From an uncultured Halomicronema sp. (lineage in GTDB: Bacteria; Cyanobacteriota; Cyanobacteriia; Phormidesmidales; Phormidesmidaceae): a stretch of DNA of 64,000 nt. Below, in pieces: positions 9,109-19,228 of the stretch. The position numbers and the translations under genes are program-made. The stretch covers positions 1 through 64,000 of the forward strand of contig CALCCA010000072.1 of NCBI GenBank assembly GCA_937899725.1. The letters are read 5' to 3'. Each line of letters begins with the position of its first letter. Position 1 is the first letter of the stretch. The notes beneath the pieces were generated by a model. That model did no database searches and was not told where the DNA came from. It worked only from the letters and a program-made list of their open reading frames with translations.

Positions 9109-9201
9109 GAGGGTGTCATCAATTGAACTCGAAAGCCTGGCGGTACGGGCATTACTGCGCCCGCTCCGGAAACCTCGCTAGGGGCTGTTAATCGAGATTG
9201 A

Positions 9202-9768
<567 letters not shown>

Positions 9769-9987
9769 TTGGCAGCGAGCAGGGCATGACTCTTTGTGCT
9801 CATTTCACCGTACTCTGGCCTCTCGGATCGAGACGCGATCGCGTTAACGCAGGTTGTCATCATTCTCTTAATCACTGCCATCAGCGCGCGATCGCCACCT
9901 GAGCGTTAAGGCTGGGCAGATACTCACCTTCGTCTAGGCGAGTCAGCTTCCGATTAGACTGTTTGTCTGACCTGATATCGCTGATTG

Positions 9988-11352
9988 ATGTCTCTACCCC
10001 TGTCTGATGATGCAATTACCCAACGTCTTGCCGTCTACGGACGGTTTGGCGTTCACCTCGGATTGACACGGATTCAGCGACTGCTGACAGCACTAGCGCA
10101 TCCCGAACAGCAGGTGCCCATCATTCACGTTGCGGGCACCAACGGCAAAGGGTCGGTCTGTGCCTATCTCTCATCGGTATTGACCCAGGCGGGCTATCGG
10201 GTCGGGCGCTATACGTCGCCGCATTTGGTCAGCTGGTGTGAACGCATTAGCCTCAACGGCGAACCGATTGCGGTCGCCGACCTCGATCGCGTCCTCACCC
10301 AGGTGGAAGCCGCCATCACCCCTGAGCATGAGACGCCGACTCAGTTTGAAGTGTTCACTGCCGCTGCCTGGCTTTACTTTGCCCAGCAGGCGGTTGATAT
10401 CGCTGTCATTGAAGTGGGTCTGGGCGGACGATTAGATGCCACCAATGTCATTGACGCACCGCTGGTAACCGTTATTACGTCCCTCAGTCGAGAGCATTGG
10501 CAGCAGTTAGGCCCGACCTTGGCCGATATTGCTGGGGAAAAAGCCGGCATTTTGAAACCTCAGCGGCCGGCGGTGATCGGGCCACTGCCCCCGGAGGCGG
10601 AGACCGTTGTTTTAGCCCGCGCTGCCGCTGTGGACTGCCCCGTGATTCGTCCCCAGCCCGCGCAAATCAATGAGCAGGGGCTAGCGACCTACAATTTTTT
10701 GGCCTCTAGTCGAGGTCGCTTTCAGTCTCGCGTGCCGTTTGCCGGTGCCCACCAACTCACCAACTCAGCGATCTCGATCGCAGCCCTGCAAGCCTTGCGC
10801 GATCAGGGCTGGCAGATTACCGATCAGGCAATTCAGGCTGGGATCGAGCAGGCTCGCTGGCCGGGACGACTGCAATGGTTGACCTGGCCCATCCCAGGGG
10901 CACAATCGCCGCCGTGGCTGATTGATGGGGCTCACAACCCTGCGGCAGCGACGGTTCTCAGAGCCTATGTTGATGAAATTTCGCAGCCTCACCCCACCCC
11001 AGCGATCGCTGCCACACTGAAGCAACAGGGGCTCACGCGGCCACTGCCGCGTGAGGTGACCTGGGTGATGGGCATGCTCACCACGAAGGATCATGCCGAT
11101 GTGTTCACCGCGCTGCTGCGACCGGGCGATCGCCTGCACCTAGTCCCCGTGCCCGATCATTCCTCGATGACGCCAGCGGCCCTCCAAGAAATTGCCCTCA
11201 AAGTCTGTCCCGAGCTGGCCGACTGCACCCCCTATGACACCCTGGAGCAGGGATTGATCGGGGCGATCGCTGACCCCACGGCGCTCAAAATTCTGTGCGG
11301 CTCACTCTATCTGGTCGGCTACTTTTTTCGGACTCAGCTACCCAAGCGATGA
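9988..11352 (+). CDS. folC: Folylpolyglutamate synthase/dihydrofolate synthase
   Basis: 454 residues from ATG 9988 (a TTG three bases upstream is less likely). It is a Mur-ligase-type ATP-dependent amide ligase that adds glutamate to dihydropteroate and folates. The P-loop is HVAGTNGKGSV (about residues 47-57), followed by YTSPHLVSWCERI. The central domain has VGLGGRLDATN and GEKAGILKP, the latter containing the lysine that is carbamylated in the family. The C-terminal domain has LIDGAHNP. Length is near the family norm. It stands alone between glnB and the convergent sensor-kinase gene. Assignment is secure; whether it has one or both activities cannot be told. Confidence 0.95.
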   Translation: MSLPLSDDAITQRLAVYGRFGVHLGLTRIQRLLTALAHPEQQVPIIHVAGTNGKGSVCAYLSSVLTQAGYRVGRYTSPHLVSWCERISLNGEPIAVADLDRVLTQVEAAITPEHETPTQFEVFTAAAWLYFAQQAVDIAVIEVGLGGRLDATNVIDAPLVTVITSLSREHWQQLGPTLADIAGEKAGILKPQRPAVIGPLPPEAETVVLARAAAVDCPVIRPQPAQINEQGLATYNFLASSRGRFQSRVPFAGAHQLTNSAISIAALQALRDQGWQITDQAIQAGIEQARWPGRLQWLTWPIPGAQSPPWLIDGAHNPAAATVLRAYVDEISQPHPTPAIAATLKQQGLTRPLPREVTWVMGMLTTKDHADVFTALLRPGDRLHLVPVPDHSSMTPAALQEIALKVCPELADCTPYDTLEQGLIGAIADPTALKILCGSLYLVGYFFRTQLPKR

Positions 11353-11484
11353 CCTCATCGGCTGCGTGCCCCGCTCGTTACTACGGCTCACCCCTTTTGA
11401 TCAAGCGATAGGCGTGATGGGCAAAATCCGCTGGGGAAAGCGCAGCGCCCGCTGGAATGCAGAGCGGCTCACTTCGCCGGGCCG

Positions 11485-12903
11485 CTATTCCGCCTGATGC
11501 AACGGCAGCTTGACCTTGAAATGAGTGCCCACTTCTGGCTGGCTTTCAACACTGATATGGCCGCCGCACTGCAGCAACAGCTGCTGCACGATCGCGAGTC
11601 CCAAACCCGCGCCTTCCTCTTCGGCAGTATTTTGGCGACCGCGATAAAAATGGTTAAACACGTGGGGCAGCTCATTTTGTGGAATGCCAATGCCCGTGTC
11701 TCTGATATTGATCAGCAAGGTGTCGTCCTCATTCGCTTGAGCTGTGACCCAAACTTCGCCGCCGGGATTCGTGAAGCGAATGCTGTTGCTCAGTAGGTGA
11801 ATAACAATTTGCCGCACCCAATTTTCAGGACAGTCGATCGCGGGCAAAGTATTCGGCACGGTATAAGCCAGACGGATACCTTTTTCTTGGGCGAGGGGCT
11901 GATAGGTACTCACCACCCCCGGCAAAATGTCGAACAGCATGACCGGCGCTGAGGGCTCGGTCGTCAGCGTGCGCTCGATCTGCAACAGCTCTAACACGCC
12001 CTTAATCAAGTTCACCTGGCGATCGCACTCGCGGCTAATCATGTCTAAATAACGCTGGCGCTGCGGGGGTTTGAGATTAGGCGACGACAATAACGGCAAC
12101 GCGGTTTTGATCGATGAGAGGGGCGTGCGCAGCTCTTGTCCCACCGTGTTGAGAAAGTCATCCTTGAACCGCAGCGTATTCAACAGGGATTCGTTTTGCG
12201 TCGAGAGGCTCGAAGCATTCATCGCCTGCTGACGATACATGCGCGCCTTTTGCTGCATCTGATCTTGGTAGCTGCCGCCCTGCAGCAAAATGGCATCGAC
12301 TAACGCCGCATGGCAATGCTCTGGCAAAACGGTGCGCGCCTCCCACTCAGTGACCAGCTGCTCTAGCGCGGGTTGATCGCCATACTCATCCAGGCTGGCC
12401 TGCAAAACCAGCGCCAAGGTGTCAACTTTTTTTTGAATTAAGGGCCGCTGAAAGGTGATGTTGTAATTGACCTTGGGCAGCGTACCGGGGCTCCCAGCAG
12501 AATCTTCTGATACGGGTTTGGCGTTCCTTTCTGGGGTGGTCACGCTCACATTCTCGCGCTGTCCTTCCAGCAAAAAACTGACCGTCTCCGAGACGACCCA
12601 AACGAAATAGTGGCCCTGCATCGGGTAAGCAGTGGGAATTCTCACCGTCTGCCCCCAATCTAGGGTGGCCCCTGATTCACGGCTAAACAGATAGATGTCT
12701 GGGGTGGGATGAACCGCCTGGCTGTATTGCTGGAGATCGGCTGACCAGCTGCTACCTCGGGGTAGTTTGGCGAGCACGGTCGCCCGCAGCCGCAGCTGGG
12801 CTAAGGCCCCTAAAACTGTCTCCAACTGGCTCTTGAAACTTCTCGGGGAGACCTGAATCGGCTTGAGAATCAGGGTTGAGGGCTGCTCGGTCGGATGAGC
12901 CAT
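11485..12903 (-). CDS. DICT-domain histidine-kinase homologue lacking the phospho-acceptor His
   Basis: 472 residues. Residues about 10-120 match the DICT sensory domain often found with cyanobacterial kinases and cyclases; a linker region follows. A HisKA-like region begins about residue 255, where the H-box reads VGQELRTPLSS: the usual SHELRTPL histidine is Gln (codon CAA). The ATP-binding domain is complete, with an N-box (HLLSNSIRF), G1 DTGIGIP, an F-box region and G2 GAGLGLAIV. It is predicted cytoplasmic with no membrane segments. No response regulator is adjacent. It may bind ATP without autophosphorylating, acting as a pseudokinase or partner in a heterodimer (inference). A second ATG at 12892 is not needed; the first gives an intact DICT domain. 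Confidence 0.85.
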   Translation of the reverse strand: MAHPTEQPSTLILKPIQVSPRSFKSQLETVLGALAQLRLRATVLAKLPRGSSWSADLQQYSQAVHPTPDIYLFSRESGATLDWGQTVRIPTAYPMQGHYFVWVVSETVSFLLEGQRENVSVTTPERNAKPVSEDSAGSPGTLPKVNYNITFQRPLIQKKVDTLALVLQASLDEYGDQPALEQLVTEWEARTVLPEHCHAALVDAILLQGGSYQDQMQQKARMYRQQAMNASSLSTQNESLLNTLRFKDDFLNTVGQELRTPLSSIKTALPLLSSPNLKPPQRQRYLDMISRECDRQVNLIKGVLELLQIERTLTTEPSAPVMLFDILPGVVSTYQPLAQEKGIRLAYTVPNTLPAIDCPENWVRQIVIHLLSNSIRFTNPGGEVWVTAQANEDDTLLINIRDTGIGIPQNELPHVFNHFYRGRQNTAEEEGAGLGLAIVQQLLLQCGGHISVESQPEVGTHFKVKLPLHQAE

Positions 12904-13180
12904 AACAACAGAGGCCTGTGACGAGTGTGGTCAAGTGAGCAATAAGACTCAAGGCGAAATACAAAGCAACCTGAGGAGAATGCGTAAAATTTTGTCACTT
13001 TCTCAGATTATGTCGCTTGTCACCCGTCACAACACGCGGGTGTCATAAACTTATGTAATAACGGCCCAACAAATTGTGCTGACGGCCCCGAATTTTTGCG
13101 CCTGCTGCCCTATTTCCCGGTGCTCTGAGGCTGACGTACTCCGTTTTTGGGCGGTTTTAGTGCGCCATGATCAAGCGTGA

Positions 13181-14236
13181 TCAAGCTTCTAAATAGCCCC
13201 GAGTGGCAAAGGCGATCGCGACCACCGCTGCCGGATGTTCGGCGATCGCCACTGTGAGCCCCTCACCCCCGGCTTTGGTGCGAATGTAGCCTAATCCTAA
13301 AATCTCAGCGGGCGTCTCGATACAGCTGGTGAGGATGCCCACTTTTTGTTCGTCTAACAGAATGGGCGTTCCGGGCGCTGCCAGCGCCGTCAGCCGTAAC
13401 CCCCAAAGCTGTTGTTTCACCCCCTGATAGGTTTGGAGACGGGCAATCGTTTCCTGACCGATGTAGCAGCCTTTCTCAAAGGAGATGGCTTGCCAGAGGG
13501 CCGCCTCGAGGGGATTGTAATCTTCCGTCAGCTCGGCCCCAGGCAGAGGACGACCCTGCCGGACTCGTAGCTCTTGCCAAACCTGCTCGCCCAAAGGCGT
13601 GGCCCCCGCCGTCAGCAGCGCCTGCCACAAGTCAGCTCCCGCCGCGGCCTCAGCCATGAGCGTAAAACCGGGTTGAGCTAAACCGCTGCCGACGGCTAAA
13701 TGCGCTCTCACGCCACCCAGCGTGACCGGCCAATGACTGGCTGGTAATGCCTGTTCCAGATCAGTGATGCCCAACCCCGTCAAAAGCGGCAAACTCTCTG
13801 GCCCCAATAGCGTCAAGGCCACCGTGGTGTCGGTCTCATCTGCTAGGGTGACTTTATCGGCAAAGAAAATGTAGCGATCCATCCAGGCGCTCAACACCGG
13901 GGCCTGCCCCGGCGACACCAGCAGCAACACCGAGTCATCTTCGATGTAGGCCGTCACGAGGTCGAGGGTACGCCCGGTCGAATTGACAAAAACCGTGTCA
14001 CAGCCCTGCCCCGGCGCGATTGACTGCAGCTGGTTAGTGGTCTGGTTGTGTAAAAATCGTAGGCGATCATCACCGTTCACCCGCAACCGCCCCCAGTGGG
14101 AGCGATCGCATAATGCGACTCCAGATGCAGCCGCGGTACGAGCCGCAACATCATTGTCAAAACTGGTCGGTACCGCCAAGTCTGTGGCCCACACGGCCCC
14201 CTCAGCGGTTTGCATTGTCTTTAACGAGTTACCCAT
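13181..14236 (-). CDS. ygfZ: Folate-binding protein YgfZ/CAF17 family
   Basis: 351 residues. The family motif KGCYIGQE (with its essential cysteine) is present at about residue 252-259, followed by TIARLQTYQGVKQQL. The fold is that of the GcvT aminomethyltransferase: the N-terminal RSHWGRLRVNGDDRLRFLHNQTTN segment is also typical. YgfZ uses tetrahydrofolate and supports assembly or repair of certain iron-sulphur enzymes, including the radical SAM enzyme MiaB in E. coli. ATG 14236 is used; another ATG seven codons later is possible. It is monocistronic, facing the DICT kinase tail-to-head on the same strand with a 277-bp gap. Confidence 0.92.
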   Translation of the reverse strand: MGNSLKTMQTAEGAVWATDLAVPTSFDNDVAARTAAASGVALCDRSHWGRLRVNGDDRLRFLHNQTTNQLQSIAPGQGCDTVFVNSTGRTLDLVTAYIEDDSVLLLVSPGQAPVLSAWMDRYIFFADKVTLADETDTTVALTLLGPESLPLLTGLGITDLEQALPASHWPVTLGGVRAHLAVGSGLAQPGFTLMAEAAAGADLWQALLTAGATPLGEQVWQELRVRQGRPLPGAELTEDYNPLEAALWQAISFEKGCYIGQETIARLQTYQGVKQQLWGLRLTALAAPGTPILLDEQKVGILTSCIETPAEILGLGYIRTKAGGEGLTVAIAEHPAAVVAIAFATRGYLEA

Positions 14237-14537
14237 GATTGTGGAGACGTCTTTCTAAAAAGCGTTGAGCCAGGTTTATTAGACACTGTATCGGTTTTGG
14301 ATGAGCATCAGCCCAGGTTGACCCAACATCCTGAGGAAAAGTCGATGTGGCCCTCTTTCTGCCACAGCATTTATTCCAGACGGTTCCCTGCAATTTCATG
14401 TTCTGAGCCTATCTACCTCTCCCGGTTCCTAGCCTTCTCTCCCTAGTAATATCAAGAGTGCGATTCTGACTCAGGTCGCCATGACGCCAATGCCCTGCGG
14501 CTGACCGCTATACTGCCCCTGTGAATGGGAAAATCAA
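14237..14537. other. Intergenic stretch between divergent genes
   Basis: About 300 bp between ygfZ and the HAD gene. It should hold both promoters. I see no repeat, RNA or clear operator in it. Confidence 0.4.
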
Positions 14538-15194
14538 ATGCCGCTGCCGACTGCGCTGATTTTTGACATGGACGGGCTGATGCTCGACAGCGAACCCCTG
14601 TATCAAGCGGCTTGGCAGGCGGCCGCTCGCGAGCTGGGGTATGACCTCGACGCCGAGCTGTATCTCAGTCTAGTGGGTCGTAGCAGTGTTGAAGCCGATC
14701 GCGCTTTTCAACAAATCTTCGGTGAGCAGTTTCCGGTTGAAGCGTTTAACGACCGCTGGGATGAGCTGTGGCAGCAGCTGATCAAAACTCAAGGTGTGCC
14801 GCTGCAGGTGGGACTGCTACCGCTTTTAGATTGGATCGATCAGCAGGCCATCCCAAAAGCGATTGGCACTTCTAGCAACGCTGCTGAAGCGGAACTGTGT
14901 CTGTCGTTAGCGGGCATTCGCGATCGCTTCGAAACGCTGGTTACAGTCGATCAGGTGGCGGCAGGTAAGCCTGCCCCTGATATCTTTCTGGCCGCCGCTG
15001 CCCAGCTTCAGGTTAAGCCGGCTGACTGTTTAGTGCTTGAAGATTCCAACGCGGGCGTGCAGGCTGCCCAAGCTGCTGGCATGGCAGTGGTGATGGTGCC
15101 GGATTTACAGACGCCAACCGCGGCGTCAGGCGCGATCGCTCAGCGTATTTTGCCGTCGTTAAAAGCTGTTTTGGCCTGGCTGCAAAGCTTCTAA
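14538..15194 (+). CDS. HAD-superfamily hydrolase (subfamily IA, beta-phosphoglucomutase-like)
   Basis: 218 residues. Motif I FDMDGLMLDSEP supplies the nucleophile and acid Asp pair, motif II is the GTSSN threonine/serine region, motif III Lys lies in AAGKPAPDIF, and motif IV is LVLEDSNAGVQAA. The helical cap between motifs I and II places it in subfamily IA with beta-phosphoglucomutases and phosphoglycolate-type phosphatases. The substrate is a small phosphorylated metabolite and cannot be fixed further. Its 3' end overlaps the converging DUF2949 gene by 36 bp. Start ATG 14538 has a short AT-rich lead but no strong ribosome-binding site. Confidence 0.9.
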   Translation: MPLPTALIFDMDGLMLDSEPLYQAAWQAAARELGYDLDAELYLSLVGRSSVEADRAFQQIFGEQFPVEAFNDRWDELWQQLIKTQGVPLQVGLLPLLDWIDQQAIPKAIGTSSNAAEAELCLSLAGIRDRFETLVTVDQVAAGKPAPDIFLAAAAQLQVKPADCLVLEDSNAGVQAAQAAGMAVVMVPDLQTPTAASGAIAQRILPSLKAVLAWLQSF

Positions 15195-15365
15195 TCGGTC
15201 AAAAATCTGGTTCAACTGGTCAGTCGTGATCAATCCATACTCCCACAGGGCAATCGGTAGCAGGTTGGGTAAGGCCCCAGCTTGCCGCAGCCCCAAGGCG
15301 ATCGCCGCTTGCGATACGGCCATCTCTTGCTCTAAATATTGAATGAGGCTGGCTTGCCGACTCAT
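15159..15365 (-). CDS. DUF2949 small protein
   Basis: 68 residues. It has the pattern of the cyanobacterial DUF2949 family: LIQYLEQEMAVSQAAIALGLRQ followed by LLPIALWEYGLITTDQLNQIFDRLE. It is a short all-helical protein found widely in cyanobacteria, of unknown function. It converges on the HAD gene and the last 36 bp of both overlap. ATG 15365 is the only sensible start. The match rests on recall of the family pattern, but composition and length agree well. Confidence 0.75.
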   Translation of the reverse strand: MSRQASLIQYLEQEMAVSQAAIALGLRQAGALPNLLPIALWEYGLITTDQLNQIFDRLEALQPGQNSF

Positions 15366-15662
15366 GGCACAGTGAGCGAGGGTGAGGGTGCTTACCGATG
15401 TAGTGTAGCGGTGAAATCTCAGATCGGCTGATATTGTGCGAAATTTCCTGAGGATAGAGTGATGGCGATGTGAACAAACGCCCCTGAGCTTTAACCGTTT
15501 TCCACCGATGGGACGAACATTGCCCAGGCAGGGAAGGGGGGCGCGGTCAGGGTCACGCTACGATCATGCGCCACCACGGCACGACCAAACTGGCACCGGT
15601 CTCTTTACGCCCTAACATTGCTAGTGGCTCTCGGGCAGCTGATACCTATCTAGGTGTGAGCA
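15366..15662. other. Intergenic stretch, nothing recognised
   Basis: About 300 bp between two minus-strand genes. No repeat, RNA or terminator with a T-run was recognised. Confidence 0.4.
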
Positions 15663-16889
15663 CTAGTCCAAGACGATGGTCGGCAACCAATCGGGCCGTG
15701 ACTCATCACTAAAATCAGACTCGACCCAACCCTCAAAAGCCTGCACATATGGGCGCAGATCATTGAGCTCTTGCTCAACCCATTCCAAGTTAAACACCCG
15801 TCGATAGATGCGATTTTTGACTCGGAGGCACTGGTGGCGTTTTTCGACAATGCCGAGCAAGAGTAAGCCCAACTGAGCCACCGAGTTGTCCGCCAAAATA
15901 CAGGCGCGGGGTGACCGTTCGGCGGCTAACACTTGCTGATAGAGGCCCAACAGTTGGCCGATTTTGTAGGGCTGATGCCACAGGCGAGCGCGAATGGTGC
16001 GCAAATGTTCGGGTTCGTCTTGCATTTCCCAATTTTCTAAAATGCGCTTTTCGACAAGAGCATCAACCCACGCATCACTCAGTGTCAGCGACTCGCTCGA
16101 GTGATGGTTGCCGGCCTCAACCACATATTGACAGAGCTTTTGGGTCAAAAACGGTTGTCCCCCTGTCCAATACAAAATCCGCTGCAAAACGGTCTCGGCG
16201 TTGATTACCCTCGCGCTCAACCCCTGCGCCAACTGGCATGATCGCGCCTCGGTCAACCCCTGCAGCGCGATCACCTGACTGCCTTCAAAGGGCGTCCGAA
16301 TTTTATCCATAATCAGATCGAATGGCGTCGCGACGCCGAACAGCGCCAAAGTTAACCGTTGGTAGCGGGCGGAGCTAGCCCGGCGATCGCGGAAGGTACG
16401 CATCAGCCTAGACAGCTCATCGGTAGCAAACCGCAACCCAGTAATGCTGTCAATTTCATCAAGCAGGATCACGATCGGCGTTTGCACTTCGACTAAGAGC
16501 ACCTGCTCGATCAGTTCTGTCAATCGGGCCACGATCGATAAGTGGTGACGACAGCGCCACCACTGCGGCAACTCAATCGATAGTTCAAAGCCCTTCACAA
16601 TTGAAGCTGCTAGGGCGGCATACCATTGTTCGCCAGTGATCTGTTGGGTTCCCATGCTCGTCAGGTCAATCGCCACGCTCTTGATGCCGACCTGCTGCAG
16701 CCGGGCCATCGTCCGTACCCGCAGACTCGATTTGCCCGTTTGGTGAGCATCAAACACATAGCAAAATTTCCCCGCCAGCAGCGACTGAAACAGCATTTCA
16801 TCCGCGTCGCGATCAACGTAGGTAGTCGCCGTAGACGGTAAACTGCCACCGACTTGATAAGGCGATCGCGCCCTCGGTGCCCGCATCAC
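15663..16889 (-). CDS. AAA-like NTPase (AAA_35 type), second gene of a pair
   Basis: 408 residues matching the AAA-like domain common in cyanobacteria. An N-terminal YQVGGSLPSTATTYVDRDAD segment precedes a P-loop DAHQTGKSSLRVRTM (Lys53); the first Gly of the usual motif is Asp, but GKS is intact. Walker B is IVILLDEID (about 139-147). After the ATPase core comes a winged-helix-like region (WTGGQPFLTQKLCQYVVE) and a C-terminal segment YQQVLAAERSPRAC to EWVEQ. The usual downstream WD40 or CHAT effector domain is absent. The start codon overlaps the stop of the upstream paralogue (16886) by 4 bp, showing translational coupling. The likely role is signal-transducing ATPase; a conflict or defence role is possible (inference). 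Confidence 0.85.
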   Translation of the reverse strand: MMRAPRARSPYQVGGSLPSTATTYVDRDADEMLFQSLLAGKFCYVFDAHQTGKSSLRVRTMARLQQVGIKSVAIDLTSMGTQQITGEQWYAALAASIVKGFELSIELPQWWRCRHHLSIVARLTELIEQVLLVEVQTPIVILLDEIDSITGLRFATDELSRLMRTFRDRRASSARYQRLTLALFGVATPFDLIMDKIRTPFEGSQVIALQGLTEARSCQLAQGLSARVINAETVLQRILYWTGGQPFLTQKLCQYVVEAGNHHSSESLTLSDAWVDALVEKRILENWEMQDEPEHLRTIRARLWHQPYKIGQLLGLYQQVLAAERSPRACILADNSVAQLGLLLLGIVEKRHQCLRVKNRIYRRVFNLEWVEQELNDLRPYVQAFEGWVESDFSDESRPDWLPTIVLD

Positions 16890-18220
16890 GCCTCCAAGAC
16901 TGTGTCGAAATATTGGCGATACAGCTCACAACTGGGAATCGCCTGCTGCGCCTCAAAGCGAACTAATCCCAACCCTTGCAAATAGTGGGCATGCCGGGGA
17001 TACACCTTGGCCCCGGCCGGACTTTTAACGACTTGGGCCATGGCTGACAAAGCCTCAGGTTGCGCCTCTAGCAATTCCAGTTGCCGTCGCGAATGGCTAC
17101 TAAAAACACTATCTAGAGCACTCGCTGAGTCTGTCAGGGTTCTGATATCAGCCCCCTGACTCAAATAAAACAGGCTGAGCTGGGTGAGATAGGGATGCCC
17201 CCCCAACAGCTTTAAGAGCTGGTCAGCATCCGTTTCCGAAAAATCCAATTCATAACGAGAGGCAATTTCCTGCGTTTGATACCGATCAAAGCTCGGCAAT
17301 TCGATCGGTACCCCCACGTTGAAGGGCGATTGGTGCCGATTCAGCGGCAGCAAAACTTCCATCGAGTGCGCCACCACTAACCGCAAACGCTGCCAAATCT
17401 CCTGCTTGAGGCCATAGCGTCCCTGCTCATACCAAGCCCGCAGCAACCCACAAAAGTCAGTGGTGACATCGCTGCGGGCAAACAGCGCATCTAAACCGTC
17501 AATCATGACCACCAGCGGGCGATCGCAGCTGGGTAATAAATACGTTTCAAAATAGTCAGTGCAGCTATATGCCGCGCCAAACATGGGTTCCCAACGAGTT
17601 TTCAGCTCATTGGGCAGATTGAGCGATCGAGCGACCATGGCACAAAACCATCGCAAAAAAGCATCCGATCCTTCTAAGATCTGACCTTCAGCCAACTGCA
17701 GGTTCACTACCGCAACTTGTAACCCTTGTTCTTGGGCGTAGCCTAAAATCTGCGTCAATAGAGAGGTTTTGCCATATTGTCGAGGGGCTTTGATGCGCAC
17801 CAACGAGCCCGGATTCAAAAGCTCTTGAAAGCACAGCCGTTGCAACGGCGGTCGGTAGACATACAACGGTGAACCTAGGGGCAGTGGCCCTCGGGGTGGC
17901 TGATTTTGCTGAGAAAAGAATTGATTAGAGGCCCGCACGTGGACTTCAGGTGTCACTAGGTCGGTGGGTTCTAAGGCCAAATCGAACGTCCCGAAGTAGG
18001 TGTCAAGAGTGGCAAAATCAACGGGCTTTTGCCGCCGCCGCACCTTGGTCAGCGTATTCGGGCTTAAGCCCGTGGCCTCACTCAACTGTTCAAGCGTAAA
18101 GGGATTACCGCCATTGCGTTGAACCGCAACCAGCTGCTCCGCTGATTGCAAACGCTGCCACCCCTGAAAACTTAAAATGACACCTCGGCGACGCTTTTCA
18201 GAAACTCCAAGATCGTTCAT
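16886..18220 (-). CDS. HTH-AAA-like NTPase, first gene of a pair
   Basis: 444 residues. Residues about 10-85 form a helix-turn-helix-like domain (FTLEQLSEATGLSPNTLTKV), similar to the N-terminal domain seen in many cyanobacterial AAA-like/WD40 and STAND-type proteins. A second domain follows with PLPLGSPLYVYRPP, Walker A APRQYGKTSLL (Lys151) and Walker B LVVMIDGLDALF. The C-terminal helices (LLGGHPYLTQLSLFYLSQGA) resemble the winged-helix lid of the family. It shares its fold with the overlapping downstream gene, so the two may form a hetero-oligomer. No effector domain is fused. It lies beside a decayed AT-rich region with mobile-element remnants, which marks accessory DNA. Confidence 0.85.
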   Translation of the reverse strand: MNDLGVSEKRRRGVILSFQGWQRLQSAEQLVAVQRNGGNPFTLEQLSEATGLSPNTLTKVRRRQKPVDFATLDTYFGTFDLALEPTDLVTPEVHVRASNQFFSQQNQPPRGPLPLGSPLYVYRPPLQRLCFQELLNPGSLVRIKAPRQYGKTSLLTQILGYAQEQGLQVAVVNLQLAEGQILEGSDAFLRWFCAMVARSLNLPNELKTRWEPMFGAAYSCTDYFETYLLPSCDRPLVVMIDGLDALFARSDVTTDFCGLLRAWYEQGRYGLKQEIWQRLRLVVAHSMEVLLPLNRHQSPFNVGVPIELPSFDRYQTQEIASRYELDFSETDADQLLKLLGGHPYLTQLSLFYLSQGADIRTLTDSASALDSVFSSHSRRQLELLEAQPEALSAMAQVVKSPAGAKVYPRHAHYLQGLGLVRFEAQQAIPSCELYRQYFDTVLEA

Positions 18221-18326
18221 CTGTCTATTGCGATCTGCTTAAATAAACGGCTTGCAACATTTTCCTGCCTGGTGAGGTGCATTCATTTGCCTGCGAATAA
18301 GGGTTTCGAAGTGATTCTCGCACTTC

Positions 18327-18438
18327 ACTAGTACTCCAAAGCAGCAGTAAGACGGCTATTCCAGTTCTCTGGCCCCTTTGCCCCCAAGGCTCCCTAGTCA
18401 TTGGCAATGGTTGGTGAAATCACGCCTCAGTCTACTAG
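18327..18438 (-). repeat. 112-bp dispersed repeat, copy A
   Basis: On the minus strand this begins CTAGTAGACT and runs to GTGATTTCACC, GGGAGCC and GGAGTACTAG. It aligns over its full length, with a few substitutions and single-base gaps, to 46201-46312 on the plus strand. Neither copy has a shared open reading frame, so it is a non-coding or relic element. Confidence 0.85.
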
Positions 18439-19228
18439 CTTCAGAAATGCTGTATTTAGGTTGAACAGGAATCGCAGCCCCAATCTCACCAGCATGAAAC
18501 TCAATTTTTCATTCTAAAAACAAGTTTTTATTGGCCAAACCTGATCCCTAATAAGGCTATAGAGAACAATAGCATCAGGAATGATGGCAATGCCTAACAC
18601 CCTCTATCGTTGAATAACCAAGAATACTCGAGCAGTACAACCATAGATCGGACTAACATGCTTAAGATAGCCAATGCTCTGCCAGTAACATCATTTTTCG
18701 TTTCACAATTAAAACTCCGAAACACCTTGCAACATATTTCAAGAAAGCGCAAAAATACCTCAAAAGACTAAATTCTCTATGATCTTATACTCTTTCTCCT
18801 TTTTTGAATAGGTATTTGTAAGGGCTTGAATCCGTCGATACTGAATGAGTATTTTTGAGTCGATCTCCAAGATGCAGATCAACTTTTTCTGCCAAATCAC
18901 CATTTGTCATCAGGAGATTGATGGCAGACAAAGAGATTAAAACTTCTCAATTAGCTTGTATTTGTGATCTGATAATTCCGTATAGAATAATTCGAATCGC
19001 TGCCATTAATACCACTCAACAGTCAACGCTAAAAGTTTCACAGATTCTTTTGAAGAATATGGGGAATCTCACTCGAGTAAAGTATTTTTCTCGGCGCAAT
19101 ACAGAAGTGAATCTGCACAAAAATCATGAGCTACTGGCATCAATCACGACCGCCTCTCAGAGATTGTGTCTGCGAATCTTGGAATACCATTCCTGCTGAT
19201 TATGGAGAGAACAGACTAGCTAAAGCAC

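Noticed and set aside
18855-19199. 114-codon plus-strand frame in the AT-rich region
   Set aside because: Composition is not protein-like, no motif is visible and the surroundings are decayed DNA.
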